Source: Bradyrhizobium sp. SZCCT0153
GTDB taxonomy: Bacteria > Pseudomonadota > Alphaproteobacteria > Rhizobiales > Xanthobacteraceae
Direction of reading: 5' to 3'
DNA length: 64,000 nucleotides
Assembly: GCF_018129995.1 (NCBI RefSeq)
Contig: NZ_JAFCKS010000001.1
Location: forward strand, 1,565,260 to 1,629,259
Under the pieces are notes generated by a model. That model was not told the DNA's origin. It saw nothing but the letters and a program-made list of their open reading frames with translations, and did no database searches. Below, one piece after another: positions 42,515-51,744 of this stretch (its first letter is position 1; every line of letters begins with the position of its first letter). The translations under genes were made by a program, and so were the position numbers.

Positions 42515-43960
42515 ATGTCAGTCGAGGATGCCGCCGCGCCGGCCTTGTCCGCCACGCAATTCGTGGCCCACACCGCGGCGCCGCTTCGCCAGGTGGCGGC
42601 ATCGGCACCGAGCGCCGCGGAGCAAAGGCGTGCGGCGTTGCTGCATGCGCCGATCCTGCCGACGCTGCTCAGGCTGGCGCTGCCGACCGTGACCGTCCTC
42701 GTCGCACAGACCGCGGTCAACATCGCGGAGGCCTATTATGTCGGCTATCTCGGCACCGATGCCCTCGCCGGCGCCGCCCTGGTGTTCCCGATCTTCATGC
42801 TGATGACCATGATGTCGAATGGCGGCTTCGGCAGCGGCGTCGCGTCCTCCGTCGCCCGCGCAGTCGGTGCCGGCCGCCGCGCTGACGCCGAAGCGGCGCT
42901 GTTGCATGCCGTGGTGCTCGCGATCATCGCCGGCGGAGTGTTCACGCTGGGCGTCATCGTCGGCGGTCCGCATCTGTATCGTGCCCTCGGTGGCACCGGT
43001 TATGCGCTGGCGGCGGCGACCACCTATTCCAACTATCTGTTCGCCGGCGCCATACCGGTGTGGATCGTCAATCTCCAGGCCGCAGCGCTGCGTGGCTCCG
43101 GCAATGTCAGGGTGCCCGCACTGGTGACGCTGGTCGGCGCGATCGTGACCATTCCGGTCTCGCCGGCGCTGATCTTCGGGTTCGGGCCGATCCCGCGGCT
43201 CGGCATCGGCGGCGCGGGCGTCGCCTTCGGCCTCTATTATGGCGCGGCGATGTTGTTCCTGCTGCGCTACATGGCCTCTGGCGCCACCGGCCTCAAGCTG
43301 CACATCGTGCCATTGCGTGCAAAGATTTTTGGCGACATGCTCAAGGTCGGCATCCCCACCGCGTTCAACGCGGTGCTGACCAACCTCACCGTCATCCTCG
43401 TTACCGGCGCGGTCGGCCTGTTCGGGACCTCCGCGCTCGCCGGCTACGGCATCGCCTCGCGGCTCGACTACATCATGATCCCGCTGCTGTTTGGCATCAG
43501 CACGGCGACACTGACCATGGTCGGTGTCAACATGGGCGCGGGCCAGCCGGCGCGGGCGCGGAAAATCGGCTGGATCAGCGGCCTCGTCGGCATGATCATG
43601 ACCGGCACGATTGGCCTCCTGGTCGCGATTTTCCCGGCCGCCTGGCTGCACCTGTTCAGCCATGACGCGGACGTCGTGGGCGAGGGTATGACTTACCTGC
43701 GCATCGTCGCACCAGCCTATGCGGCACTCGGTTTTGGCTTCGTCACGTCGTTCGCCGCCCAGGGCACGGGCCGCGCGATGGGCCCGCTGGTTTCGTCCGT
43801 CGCGCGCATCCTGATTGCGGCGGGCGGCGGCTGGATCGCGGTGGCGGGCTTTGGCGCAGGCATGGCGGGGCTTGCCACCATGGTGACGGTGTCGCTCGCT
43901 GCCTATGCCGCCATCTGCGTCCTGATCATGCTGTCACCGGCGACGTGGCGGACTGAGTAA
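42515..43960 (+). CDS. MATE-family multidrug/cation efflux protein
   Basis: 481-residue membrane protein with about twelve helices. MATE features include LRLALPTVTVLVAQTAVNIA, EAYYVGYLGTDALAGAALVF and two homologous halves (second half near FNAVLTNLTVILVTGAVGLF, GISTATLTMVGVNMGAGQPA). The ATG at 42515 is chosen because it follows the operator block; an earlier GTG-type reading would begin inside it. It exports drugs or organic cations with H+ or Na+; substrate unknown. Confidence 0.92.
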   Translation: MSVEDAAAPALSATQFVAHTAAPLRQVAASAPSAAEQRRAALLHAPILPTLLRLALPTVTVLVAQTAVNIAEAYYVGYLGTDALAGAALVFPIFMLMTMMSNGGFGSGVASSVARAVGAGRRADAEAALLHAVVLAIIAGGVFTLGVIVGGPHLYRALGGTGYALAAATTYSNYLFAGAIPVWIVNLQAAALRGSGNVRVPALVTLVGAIVTIPVSPALIFGFGPIPRLGIGGAGVAFGLYYGAAMLFLLRYMASGATGLKLHIVPLRAKIFGDMLKVGIPTAFNAVLTNLTVILVTGAVGLFGTSALAGYGIASRLDYIMIPLLFGISTATLTMVGVNMGAGQPARARKIGWISGLVGMIMTGTIGLLVAIFPAAWLHLFSHDADVVGEGMTYLRIVAPAYAALGFGFVTSFAAQGTGRAMGPLVSSVARILIAAGGGWIAVAGFGAGMAGLATMVTVSLAAYAAICVLIMLSPATWRTE

Positions 43961-43966
43961 AGAGGC

Positions 43967-44353
43967 TCACTGGAGGCCGGCAACGCCGACGGCCAGCGCC
44001 GACAGCAGCAGCAGATTGCTCAGCAATTTGAGCGGCGTGTTCGGCTGCGCCAGCCAGCGCGAGACCTTCTCGGAGAAGGACAGCGCCGGATCGGCGAACA
44101 GTTGCTCAAAGCTTTGCCCGAAGAAATGTGGAAATTTCGGTCCGAGCCACGGCGTCACCAGCGCGTGCAGGGTTGACGCCATCGCGACGAAGATGGCGGC
44201 GCCAAAGGGTTCGCCGACGAATTCGGCTGCGTCGATCAATTTCATCGTCAGCGCGACGCCGGAAAAGAACGGCACACCCTGGAGCAGGACGTAGAGCACG
44301 AAACATTCGCGGCGGTTCCGGCCTGTGAGCTTCGGAGCGGTGAGGGTGGTCAT
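43967..44353 (-). CDS. Hypothetical membrane protein, 128 residues
   Basis: Two or three membrane helices: about 17-38 (CFVLYVLLQGVPFFSGVALT), about 48-66 (EPFGAAIFVAMASTLHALV) and a C-terminal one (LLSNLLLLSALAVGVAGL). No family is recognised. It is convergent with the MATE gene, 6 bases from its stop. Confidence 0.7.
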   Translation of the reverse strand: MTTLTAPKLTGRNRRECFVLYVLLQGVPFFSGVALTMKLIDAAEFVGEPFGAAIFVAMASTLHALVTPWLGPKFPHFFGQSFEQLFADPALSFSEKVSRWLAQPNTPLKLLSNLLLLSALAVGVAGLQ

Positions 44354-44617
44354 GGCTGATCTCCTGGCTGAATTGGTTTCTGTGATGCCGCCATTTTCGC
44401 TCCCCGGCTGTCACTGCGCCGTGATGCGCGTCACGCTTGCGGACGGCGTCGTCGTCGCCGTGAATTCGTTTCTCGTCGGGCATCGAATGGAGAAGGTGAT
44501 TGCCGCTGCCCGCATTCAATATGGATTTCCATTTCATTGATTTCGCAGCGTGGAGAAGCGAATACGGTTCCAATCGTTGCCGATGAGTCATGAAGACGCT
44601 GAGTCGTGGAGACCAAG

Positions 44618-45400
44618 ATGTCGTTTCGTTCCGCCCTGATCCTTTCCGCCATCCTCGCCGCGTGGTCGGCGGGCGCCTCGGCCGAGACCATCAAGATCGG
44701 CGTGACGCCGGGGCTGCATGCGCAGATCTTCGGGGCGGTGAAGCCGATCGCGGCCAGGCAGGGCCTCGACATCCAGCTCATCGAGTTCTCCGATTATGTC
44801 GTGCCGAACGCCGCGCTCGACGCGGGCGAGATCCAGGCCAATTCGTTCCAGAACCAGCCGTATCTGGACAACCAGAAGGCCGATCGCGGCTACAAGATCG
44901 AGTCGGTGGGCCTGACCGTGAACTTTCCGATCGGCGTCTATTCCAAGAAGCACAAGGCTTTCGCCGACATCCCCAAGGGCGGCAAGGTTTCGATCCCGAA
45001 CGATCCGACCAATGGCGGCCGCGTTCTGCTGCTCCTGCGCGACAAGGGCGTGATCAAGCTGAAGGACGGTACGGGCTTCAAACCGACGGTGCTTGATATC
45101 ACCGAGAATCCCAGGAAGCTGAAATTCATCGAGGTCGACGCGGCGCAGGCGCCGCGCGCGCTCGACGACGTCGATGCCGCCGCGATCAACACCAATTACG
45201 CAACCCAGGCGGGCCCCGATCCGGTCAAAAATCCGATCCTGCGCGAGGACCCGATGGGACCCTATGTCAATTTGATCGCCATCCGTACGGCGGACAAGGA
45301 CAAGCCATGGGTCAAGATCCTCGTCGAAAGCTACCACACGGCGGAGGTCAAGGATTTCGTCCTGACCAAGTTCAAGGGCGCGGTGCTGCCGAGCTGGTAG
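44618..45400 (+). CDS. NlpA/MetQ-type ABC substrate-binding protein
   Basis: 260-residue periplasmic binding protein. The signal peptide (MSFRSALILSAILAAWSAGA, SA) lacks a lipobox cysteine, so it is probably soluble, unlike most MetQ lipoproteins. Family blocks are KIGVTPGLHAQIFGAVKPIA, IEFSDYVVPNAALDAGEIQA, NSFQNQPYLDNQK, GGKVSIPNDPTNGGRVLLLL, INTNYATQAGPDP and YHTAEVKDFVLTKFKGAVLP. ATG 44618 has GGAG at good spacing; GTG 44606 is also possible. It normally serves methionine-type importers; none is adjacent. It leads the monooxygenase cluster. Confidence 0.9.
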   Translation: MSFRSALILSAILAAWSAGASAETIKIGVTPGLHAQIFGAVKPIAARQGLDIQLIEFSDYVVPNAALDAGEIQANSFQNQPYLDNQKADRGYKIESVGLTVNFPIGVYSKKHKAFADIPKGGKVSIPNDPTNGGRVLLLLRDKGVIKLKDGTGFKPTVLDITENPRKLKFIEVDAAQAPRALDDVDAAAINTNYATQAGPDPVKNPILREDPMGPYVNLIAIRTADKDKPWVKILVESYHTAEVKDFVLTKFKGAVLPSW

Positions 45401-45526
45401 GCAGTCTGCCCAGCCAAAGCCCAGCGCAGGGGGAGTGATCTGGCGGGCAGCCTTGCACAATGCCCGCTTGTCTGGAGCCGCGGCAACCGACATCATCGGG
45501 GCCCATCCTCGCCCGACAGGGGTCGT

Positions 45527-46561
45527 ATGAAACGCTTTGCAAACCTGAAACGCCTTGGGTTCTTCACCCGGCTTCTCGACGAGGCCCCGCCCGCCGATCG
45601 CTACCGCTTCGCGGCCGAGCAGATCGTGCGTGCCGAGAAGGCGGGCCTCGATTCCGCGTGGATCGCTCAGCATCATTTCCACGAGCGCGAGGGTGGCCTG
45701 CCGTCGCCCTTCACCTTCCTTGGTTATGTGGCGGCGCAGACCTCGCGCATCCGTCTCGGCACCGGCATCGTCACCTTGCCGCTCGAGAATGCGGTGCGGG
45801 TGGCGGAGGATGCCGCGGTGCTCGACCTGCTCTGCAATGGCCGGTTCGAGCTCGGCGTCGGCACCGGCGGCAACCCGTCGGCCTTTGCCGCCTTCGGCCT
45901 CGACAGCGCCCGTCGCAACGAGATTTTTGCTCGCAATCTGGACGTCGTTCGCACGGCGCTGGTCGGCAAGCCGCTCGACGGCGGCGATACGATCTATCCG
46001 CAGCGTCCGCAATTGGACGGCCGGATCTGGCAGGCGACGTTCTCGGTCGCGGGGGGCGCCCGTGCCGGCAAGGCGGGCGACGGCCTCTTGCTGTCGCGGA
46101 CCCAACCCCGGACCAGGGGGGCGCCGAAGGCCACGCTTGCCGAAATCCAGAACCCGGTCATCGACGCCTATCTCGAAGCGCTGCCGCCGGGACGCGAGCC
46201 GCGCATCATGGCCTCGCGCAGCGTTTTCGTCGCCGACGACCATGCCGAGGCGATGCGTCTCGCCGATATCGGGCTGCGGCGCGCGCTGCCGCAATTCATG
46301 AAGGGTGGTCACCTTCCCCCAGGCGAGACCCTGGAGGAGATGATCACGGCGTTCGACACCCATGTCGGCGCGGCCGACCAGGTCATCGCCTCGCTCCGCG
46401 CGGACGCGACGCTGGAGCGGGTCACCGATCTCGTCTTCCAGGCGCATTCGGTCGATGCGCCGCATCCCTATATCCTGCGCTCGATCGAGCTGGTCGCGGA
46501 GAAGGTTGCGCCCGCGCTGGGCTGGACCCGGACGGCCCCCGATGTGGCTCTGGCAGGCTGA
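45527..46561 (+). CDS. FMN-dependent luciferase-like monooxygenase (KPN_01858-type)
   Basis: 344-residue TIM-barrel flavin monooxygenase. It begins MKRFANLKRLGFFTRLLDEA, with AAEQIVRAEKAGLDSAWIAQ, HHFHEREGGLPSPFTFLGYV and IRLGTGIVTLPLENAVRVAE. It fits my memory of a luciferase-like subfamily that occurs together with the two carboxymuconolactone-type proteins found next. The substrate is unknown; the neighbouring binding proteins suggest an imported small molecule. Confidence 0.87.
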   Translation: MKRFANLKRLGFFTRLLDEAPPADRYRFAAEQIVRAEKAGLDSAWIAQHHFHEREGGLPSPFTFLGYVAAQTSRIRLGTGIVTLPLENAVRVAEDAAVLDLLCNGRFELGVGTGGNPSAFAAFGLDSARRNEIFARNLDVVRTALVGKPLDGGDTIYPQRPQLDGRIWQATFSVAGGARAGKAGDGLLLSRTQPRTRGAPKATLAEIQNPVIDAYLEALPPGREPRIMASRSVFVADDHAEAMRLADIGLRRALPQFMKGGHLPPGETLEEMITAFDTHVGAADQVIASLRADATLERVTDLVFQAHSVDAPHPYILRSIELVAEKVAPALGWTRTAPDVALAG

Positions 46562-46595
46562 TCGACATGAAACTGATTGCGTTGCACGAGGCTGA

Positions 46596-47198
46596 ATGAT
46601 GGGAACGAAGGATATCATCGATACGCTCGCCGGGATCGAGCCGGGCTCGGCGCTCGACGCCATCCGCGGCCGCCGCGTGCAGGCACGCGAGAATGCACAG
46701 ACAAGCTATCTCTCGCTGTTCGAGCCGATCGACGCCAGCGATTTTTCGCTGGTGGAGCGTGCGGCGGTCGCGTTCTTCGTGATCGGCCTTCACCGAGAGC
46801 TTACCGTGGCCGCTTTCTATCGGGCCAAGCTCGCGGCGGCCGCCGATGGCGCGCGTCTGGTTGAGGCGGTCGAGGTCGAAATCGCGCGAGGCGAGACCTC
46901 GGGCCCGTACGGCGCCTTTCCGGCGGGCCCGCTGTCGGTGGAGAACAAGGCCGGGCTGATCTATCGCGTGAGCGCAGAGCGCGGGCCGGACCTCGGCGCC
47001 CGGCTCGTGGCGGCGTTTGAGCATGCGCACCTTCTGGTGTTCCGGCCGCGCGATGCCGCATCGTCCGACATGAAGGCGTTGCTGGCGGCGGGCTGGTCGA
47101 ATACCGGCATCGTCACCTTCTCCCAGCTCGTGGCGTTCCTGTCGTTCCAGGTGCGTGTCGTCAGCGGCTTGCGAACGCTCGCAGCAGCGAACGCGTAA
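46596..47198 (+). CDS. Carboxymuconolactone-decarboxylase-like protein, Avi_7170 type
   Basis: 200-residue protein. Predicted helical AhpD-like fold: FSLVERAAVAFFVIGLHREL then TVAAFYRAKLAAAADGARL and AAGWSNTGIVTFSQLVAFLS FQVR. It has no CxxC pair, so it cannot act as an AhpD-type peroxidase by itself. It sits between the monooxygenase and the Cys-containing partner, 14 bases before the latter. Confidence 0.8.
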   Translation: MMGTKDIIDTLAGIEPGSALDAIRGRRVQARENAQTSYLSLFEPIDASDFSLVERAAVAFFVIGLHRELTVAAFYRAKLAAAADGARLVEAVEVEIARGETSGPYGAFPAGPLSVENKAGLIYRVSAERGPDLGARLVAAFEHAHLLVFRPRDAASSDMKALLAAGWSNTGIVTFSQLVAFLSFQVRVVSGLRTLAAANA

Positions 47199-47212
47199 GA
47201 GGAGACCGCACC

Positions 47213-47797
47213 ATGAGCCCTGCAAGCACAGTCAACCCGCCCGTCGTCTTCACCCAGGACGAGCTCGGCTGGGTGTCGTGGATCGATCCACTGCCCGAAG
47301 CCGAGTTGACCGAGCGGCATTTCGCCGGCCTCGTCGATCGCGCCCGCGCCAAATCGGAATACTTTCGCCTGCTGGTGCGCGATCCCGAGGTGCTGGAGGC
47401 CCGCACCAAGACCGACAAGGACATCTTCTACAACATCGCCGACGGCCTGCCGCGTGCCGAGCGTGAGCTCGCGGCCGCGGCGACCTCGCGCTACAACGGC
47501 TGCATCTATTGCGCCTCCGTGCATGCGCGGTTCGCCAGCACCTATTCCAAGCGCCGCGACGACGTACAGCGGCTACTCGACGAGGGCGTCGGCGCCGATC
47601 TCGGCGAGCGCTGGAATGCGGTCGTCAAGGCGTCGGTGGCGCTGGCCGCGACGCCGGTTGCGTTCGGTCCTGACAATGTCGATGAGCTGCGCCGTGCCGG
47701 CCTCGACGATGCGGAGATCGTCGACGTCATCAACGGCGCCTCGTTCTTCAACTGGGCGAACCGGCTGATGCTGTCGCTCGGCGAGCCCTCGAAATAG
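47213..47797 (+). CDS. Alkylhydroperoxidase-domain protein, Avi_7169 type
   Basis: 194-residue AhpD-like protein with an intact redox motif C97-I-Y-C100-A-S-V-H104 preceded by an acidic helix (ERELAAAATSRYNGCIYC). C-terminal DDAEIVDVINGASFFNWANR is typical. It probably removes peroxide or a reactive product formed by the neighbouring monooxygenase, or completes the reaction. A ribosome site (AGGAGACC) precedes the ATG. Confidence 0.85.
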   Translation: MSPASTVNPPVVFTQDELGWVSWIDPLPEAELTERHFAGLVDRARAKSEYFRLLVRDPEVLEARTKTDKDIFYNIADGLPRAERELAAAATSRYNGCIYCASVHARFASTYSKRRDDVQRLLDEGVGADLGERWNAVVKASVALAATPVAFGPDNVDELRRAGLDDAEIVDVINGASFFNWANRLMLSLGEPSK

Positions 47798-47858
47798 GCA
47801 ATCTCACCGGCATGGAAATTGCTGATTGTTTCAACACCTGACAGGATGGAGCCCCTGC

Positions 47859-49016
47859 ATGAGCAACATCGATCGTCGTACCCTGGTCAAAAGCTCGCTC
47901 GCCGCCATGATGGCGGGAGCAGCATTCTCGCGTACAGCCTTCGCGCAATCGTCCGAGCCGATCCTGCTGGGCGTCAGCGGTCCGCTGACCGGGCCGAACG
48001 CACAATATGGCACGCAGTGGAAGCAGGGCTTTGATCTCGCGCTCGACGAGATCCAGGCGGCCGGCGGCATCAACGGCCGCAAGCTCGCCTACAGCTTCGA
48101 AGACAGCCAGAGCGATCCGCGCCAGTCGGTGGCGATCGCGCAGAAATTCGTCTCCGATCCCAGGATCGTCATGGAGCTCGGCGACTTCTCGAGTCCCGCT
48201 TCGATGGCGGCCTCGCCGATCTATCAGCGCGGCGGGCTGGTGCAGTTCGGCTTCACCAATTCTCATCCCGACTTCACCAAGGGCGGCGACTTCATGTGGA
48301 GCACCTCGGTCAGCCAGGCCGACGAGCAGCCGCTGCTGGCGGCCTATGCCGTCAAGCGTCTCGGACTGAAGAAGCTCGCAGTGCTGCATCTCAACACCGA
48401 TTGGGGCCGCACCAGCCGCGACTATTTCGTCAAGGCGGCCAAGGAGAATGGTGCCGAGATCGCGGTCACCGAAGGCTACATCGCGGAAGAGCGCGACTTC
48501 CGCTCCACGCTGGTGCGTGTCCGTGATGCAAACCCGGACGGGCTGATCCTGATCTCGTACTATTCCGACGGTGCGCTGATCGCGCGTCAGGCGCGTCAGG
48601 TCGGGCTGAAGCAGGTGATCTGCGCCGCGAGCTCGGTCTACTCGCCGAAATTCCTGGAGCTCGGCGGCGAGGCGGTCGAGGACGTCCATGTCGGCACGCG
48701 CTACTTCCCGGAAGACCCGCGCCCCGAGGTGAAGAAATTCATCGCGGGCTTCAAGAAGAAATACAACGGCCAGGAGCCCGATGCGTTCAACGCCTACTCC
48801 TATGACGCGATGAACATGGCGGCCGCCGTGATCAGGATCGGCGGCACCGACCGGCGCGCCATCCGCGATGCCTTCGCGAAAGTGAAGGACGTATCGAGCG
48901 TGATCTTCGGGCAAGCGACGTTCGACGTCGAGAGCCGCCGCGTCAAGGGCGCCATGAATGCCGAGCTCGTCGTGCGCAAGGGTCAGTTCGCGCTCTGGGA
49001 TGGCAAGCCGACCTGA
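47859..49016 (+). CDS. Branched-chain-amino-acid-type ABC binding protein
   Basis: 385-residue periplasmic protein (Peripla_BP_6/LivK type). The twin-arginine-like leader IDRRTLVKSSLAAMMAGAAF is followed by PILLGVSGPLTGPNAQYGTQ, GFDLALDEIQAAGGINGRKL and FVSDPRIVMELGDFSSPASM. This family binds amino acids, amides, urea or aromatic acids; which one is not visible. ATG 47859 has GGAG. First gene of a five-domain HAAT transporter. Confidence 0.92.
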   Translation: MSNIDRRTLVKSSLAAMMAGAAFSRTAFAQSSEPILLGVSGPLTGPNAQYGTQWKQGFDLALDEIQAAGGINGRKLAYSFEDSQSDPRQSVAIAQKFVSDPRIVMELGDFSSPASMAASPIYQRGGLVQFGFTNSHPDFTKGGDFMWSTSVSQADEQPLLAAYAVKRLGLKKLAVLHLNTDWGRTSRDYFVKAAKENGAEIAVTEGYIAEERDFRSTLVRVRDANPDGLILISYYSDGALIARQARQVGLKQVICAASSVYSPKFLELGGEAVEDVHVGTRYFPEDPRPEVKKFIAGFKKKYNGQEPDAFNAYSYDAMNMAAAVIRIGGTDRRAIRDAFAKVKDVSSVIFGQATFDVESRRVKGAMNAELVVRKGQFALWDGKPT

Positions 49017-49022
49017 CATGAT

Positions 49023-49050
49023 GGCCGGAGCGGGCGCTCCGGCCGCTTTT
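49023..49050 (+). terminator. Hairpin with T-run between binding-protein and permease genes
   Basis: GGCCGGAGC-GGGC-GCTCCGGCC followed by GCTTTTCTCTCT. It probably terminates part of the transcripts so that the binding protein is made in excess over the membrane parts, a common pattern in ABC operons. Confidence 0.7.
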
Positions 49051-49072
49051 CTCTCTACGCGGTGACAACAGC

Positions 49073-50896
49073 GTGTCTTCCTGGCTCGACTACACGATCA
49101 ACGGGCTGATCGTCGGCAATGTCTACGCTCTGGTTGCGGTCGGGCTTGCGCTGATCTTCGGCGTCAGCCGGCTGATCAACTTTGCCCAGGGCTCGATCTA
49201 TCTCGTCGGTGCCTATATCGGCTGGGTCGCGGTGGTGCAGCTGCATACGCCGCTGCCGCTCACCATCATCGTGGTCGCGGTGGCCGCCGCGCTGGTCGGG
49301 CTGGTCATCGAGCGGTTCGGCCTGCGGCCGCTGCAGAACTCAGTGCGCATCGCACCGCTGCTCGCGACGATCGGCATCAGCTTCGTGCTCGATCAGCTGG
49401 TGATGCTGACCTTCTCGCCCAACCCGCGCGCGCTGCCGAGCCAGTTGCCCGATGTGCGTTTCCAGGTCGGTGGCGGCACGATCGGGCCGCTCGATCTGCT
49501 CATTGCCGGCGTCGGCATCACCAGCGCGCTGCTGCTGTTCGTGTTCCTGCGCTACAGCAAGCTCGGCTGGGCGGTGCGCGCGACCGCGCAGGATCGCGAT
49601 GCCGCGATGCAGATGGGCGTGGACGTCAACCGCGTCAATCAGGCGGTGTTCGGCATTGCGGCTGCGCTCGGTGGCGTCTCCGGCCTGCTGGTCGGCATGT
49701 ACTACAACCAGATCGACACTGCGATGAGCCTGCAGGCGACGCTCAAGGGCGTCGTCGCCGAAGTCGTCGGCGGCGCCGGCAACGTGCCGGGCGCCGTGAT
49801 CGGCAGCCTGCTGCTGGGACTGGTCGAGAGCTACGGCGTCGCCGTGTTCGGCACCAGCTACCGCAACCTGTTCGCATTCCTGCTGCTCGTCGTGGTGCTC
49901 GTGTTGCGCCCGAACGGATTGTTCGCGAGCGCACGACAGGCGCCGCCCGAGCCGCTCACCGGCACCTTCATCGCGCCGAGCCGCCCGGTGCGGATTCCAC
50001 GCTGGGCGCTGCTGGTCGCCGCCGCTGCGTTTGCGATCCTGCCGCTGTTTCCGGTGTCCTTCTATGTGCTCCAGACCCTGATCAACGCCTGGCTGCTCGG
50101 CATGCTCGCGCTCAGCCTGACGCTGGTGGCGGGAACGATCGGCCAGGTCTCGCTCGGTCACGCGGCGCTGCTTGCGATCGGCGCCTACACCTCCGCGCTG
50201 CTGTCGCTGAATTTCTCTGTCCCCGTCGGCCTCGCCATCATCGGCGGCGGCCTGATGAGCGCCGCGCTCGGCACCGCGCTGATCTCGCCGTCGTTCCGTC
50301 TGCGCGGGCACTATGTGTCGATCGCCACGCTCGCGATCGGCGAGATCGTGTCGCTGGTGATCCTGAACTGGGAAAGCGTCACCCGCGGGCCCATCGGCAT
50401 CTCCGGCATCCCGCCGTTGGCGCTGTTCGGCTATGATCTGATCAGCGCGACATCGATCTACTGGTTCAGCTTCATCGTGATGGTCGTGCTGGCTTTGCTG
50501 CAGGGCCGGCTGCTCGGCTCGCATCTCGGCCGCAGCTTTCGCGCCATTCGCGACGACGACATTGCTGCGCGCGCCTATGGCCTCAGCCTGAACCGCTACA
50601 AATCGCTCGCCTTCATCTTCGGCGGGTTCGCCGCCGGCGTCAGCGGCGGCATCGCCGCGCATCTCTATTCCTACATCAACCACGAGACCTTCAACACGCA
50701 GCAATCCATCCTGGCGCTGACGGTCGTGATCCTCGGCGGTCTCGGCAACGTCGTCGGTGCCATCGTTGGATCGGTGGCGCTGGTCGGCCTGCCCGAAGTG
50801 TTCCGGATCGCGGCGGAGTATCGCATCCTGATCTACGGAATCGTGCTCCTTCTGCTGGTGCGGTTCAGGCCGCAGGGCCTGTTGGGGACGATGTGA
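49073..50896 (+). CDS. Fused LivH-LivM-type ABC permease
   Basis: 607 residues, twice a normal permease. Residues 1-290 are LivH-like ([60 protein letters not shown]). Residues about 305-607 are LivM-like ([60 protein letters not shown]). The GTG start at 49073 has a weak ribosome site. Both halves of the channel are thus made as one chain. It overlaps the downstream ATPase gene. Confidence 0.93.
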   Translation: MSSWLDYTINGLIVGNVYALVAVGLALIFGVSRLINFAQGSIYLVGAYIGWVAVVQLHTPLPLTIIVVAVAAALVGLVIERFGLRPLQNSVRIAPLLATIGISFVLDQLVMLTFSPNPRALPSQLPDVRFQVGGGTIGPLDLLIAGVGITSALLLFVFLRYSKLGWAVRATAQDRDAAMQMGVDVNRVNQAVFGIAAALGGVSGLLVGMYYNQIDTAMSLQATLKGVVAEVVGGAGNVPGAVIGSLLLGLVESYGVAVFGTSYRNLFAFLLLVVVLVLRPNGLFASARQAPPEPLTGTFIAPSRPVRIPRWALLVAAAAFAILPLFPVSFYVLQTLINAWLLGMLALSLTLVAGTIGQVSLGHAALLAIGAYTSALLSLNFSVPVGLAIIGGGLMSAALGTALISPSFRLRGHYVSIATLAIGEIVSLVILNWESVTRGPIGISGIPPLALFGYDLISATSIYWFSFIVMVVLALLQGRLLGSHLGRSFRAIRDDDIAARAYGLSLNRYKSLAFIFGGFAAGVSGGIAAHLYSYINHETFNTQQSILALTVVILGGLGNVVGAIVGSVALVGLPEVFRIAAEYRILIYGIVLLLLVRFRPQGLLGTM

Positions 50897-51744
50897 TGGC
50901 GGAGCAGCACACGACCATGCTGTCCCTGCGCGGGCTGACGCGCCGCTTCGGCGGCCTCACCGCCGTCAATGCGATTGATCTCGATCTCGCGAAGGGCCAG
51001 CTCGTCAGCATCATCGGCCCGAACGGTGCCGGCAAGACCACGCTGTTCAATCTCGTCACCGGGCTCGATCGGCCTGACGCCGGCGAGGTCCGCTTCGAAG
51101 GCCAGGACATCACGGGTCTGTCGCCGGAACGGCTTGCGGCCGGAGGGATCGCGCGCACCTTTCAGCTGGGCCGAGTCTTCGGAAATCTCAGCGTCATGGA
51201 CAACGTTTTGATCGGCGCCCACACGCGGCTGCGCGCGGTCAAGCCGGCGGTGCCGCTGATCGGCCCGCTGCTGGAGCTGGGATTGGCGCTGCTGCGTCCC
51301 GCCAGTGTCAGGGCGGAAGAAGAGCGGCTGCGCGAAGAGGTGAAAGCCATCCTCGCGCGCTTCGGCGAGCGGCTGCTGCCGCGGATCGACCAGCCGGCCT
51401 ACAGCCTCTCCTACGCCAACCGCCGCCGCGTCGAGATCGCGCGCGCGCTGGCGCTGAAGCCGCGCCTGCTGCTGCTGGACGAGCCGACAGCCGGCATGAA
51501 CCCGACGGAGACAACGGAGATGCAGGGCCTCGTCGCCGAGCTGAAGGCGGAAGGGCTGACCATCCTCCTGATCGAGCACAAGCTGGAGATGGTGATGCGG
51601 CTCTCCGACCGCGTGATCGTCATGGACGAGGGCAAGAAGATCGCGGAAGGTCCGGGCGAAGTGGTGCGTGGCGATCCCAAGGTGATCGAGGCCTATCTCG
51701 GCCACGGCCTGTCGGGGAAGGCTGAGCAGGAGAGCGCGGCATGA
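50896..51744 (+). CDS. LivG-type ABC ATP-binding protein
   Basis: 282-residue ATPase. Walker A GPNGAGKTTLFN, signature-like SLSYANRRRVEIARALA, Walker B LLLLDEPTAGMNP and H-loop IEHKLEMVM are all present. LivG traits include RTFQLGRVFGNLSVMDNVLI. The ATG overlaps the permease stop (TGATG); a GTG one codon earlier is possible. Confidence 0.93.
   Translation: MAEQHTTMLSLRGLTRRFGGLTAVNAIDLDLAKGQLVSIIGPNGAGKTTLFNLVTGLDRPDAGEVRFEGQDITGLSPERLAAGGIARTFQLGRVFGNLSVMDNVLIGAHTRLRAVKPAVPLIGPLLELGLALLRPASVRAEEERLREEVKAILARFGERLLPRIDQPAYSLSYANRRRVEIARALALKPRLLLLDEPTAGMNPTETTEMQGLVAELKAEGLTILLIEHKLEMVMRLSDRVIVMDEGKKIAEGPGEVVRGDPKVIEAYLGHGLSGKAEQESAA

Noticed and set aside
44325..44540. 71-codon plus-strand ORF before the NlpA-type gene
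   Set aside because: No ribosome site, overlaps the start of a convincing minus-strand gene, and no recognisable similarity.
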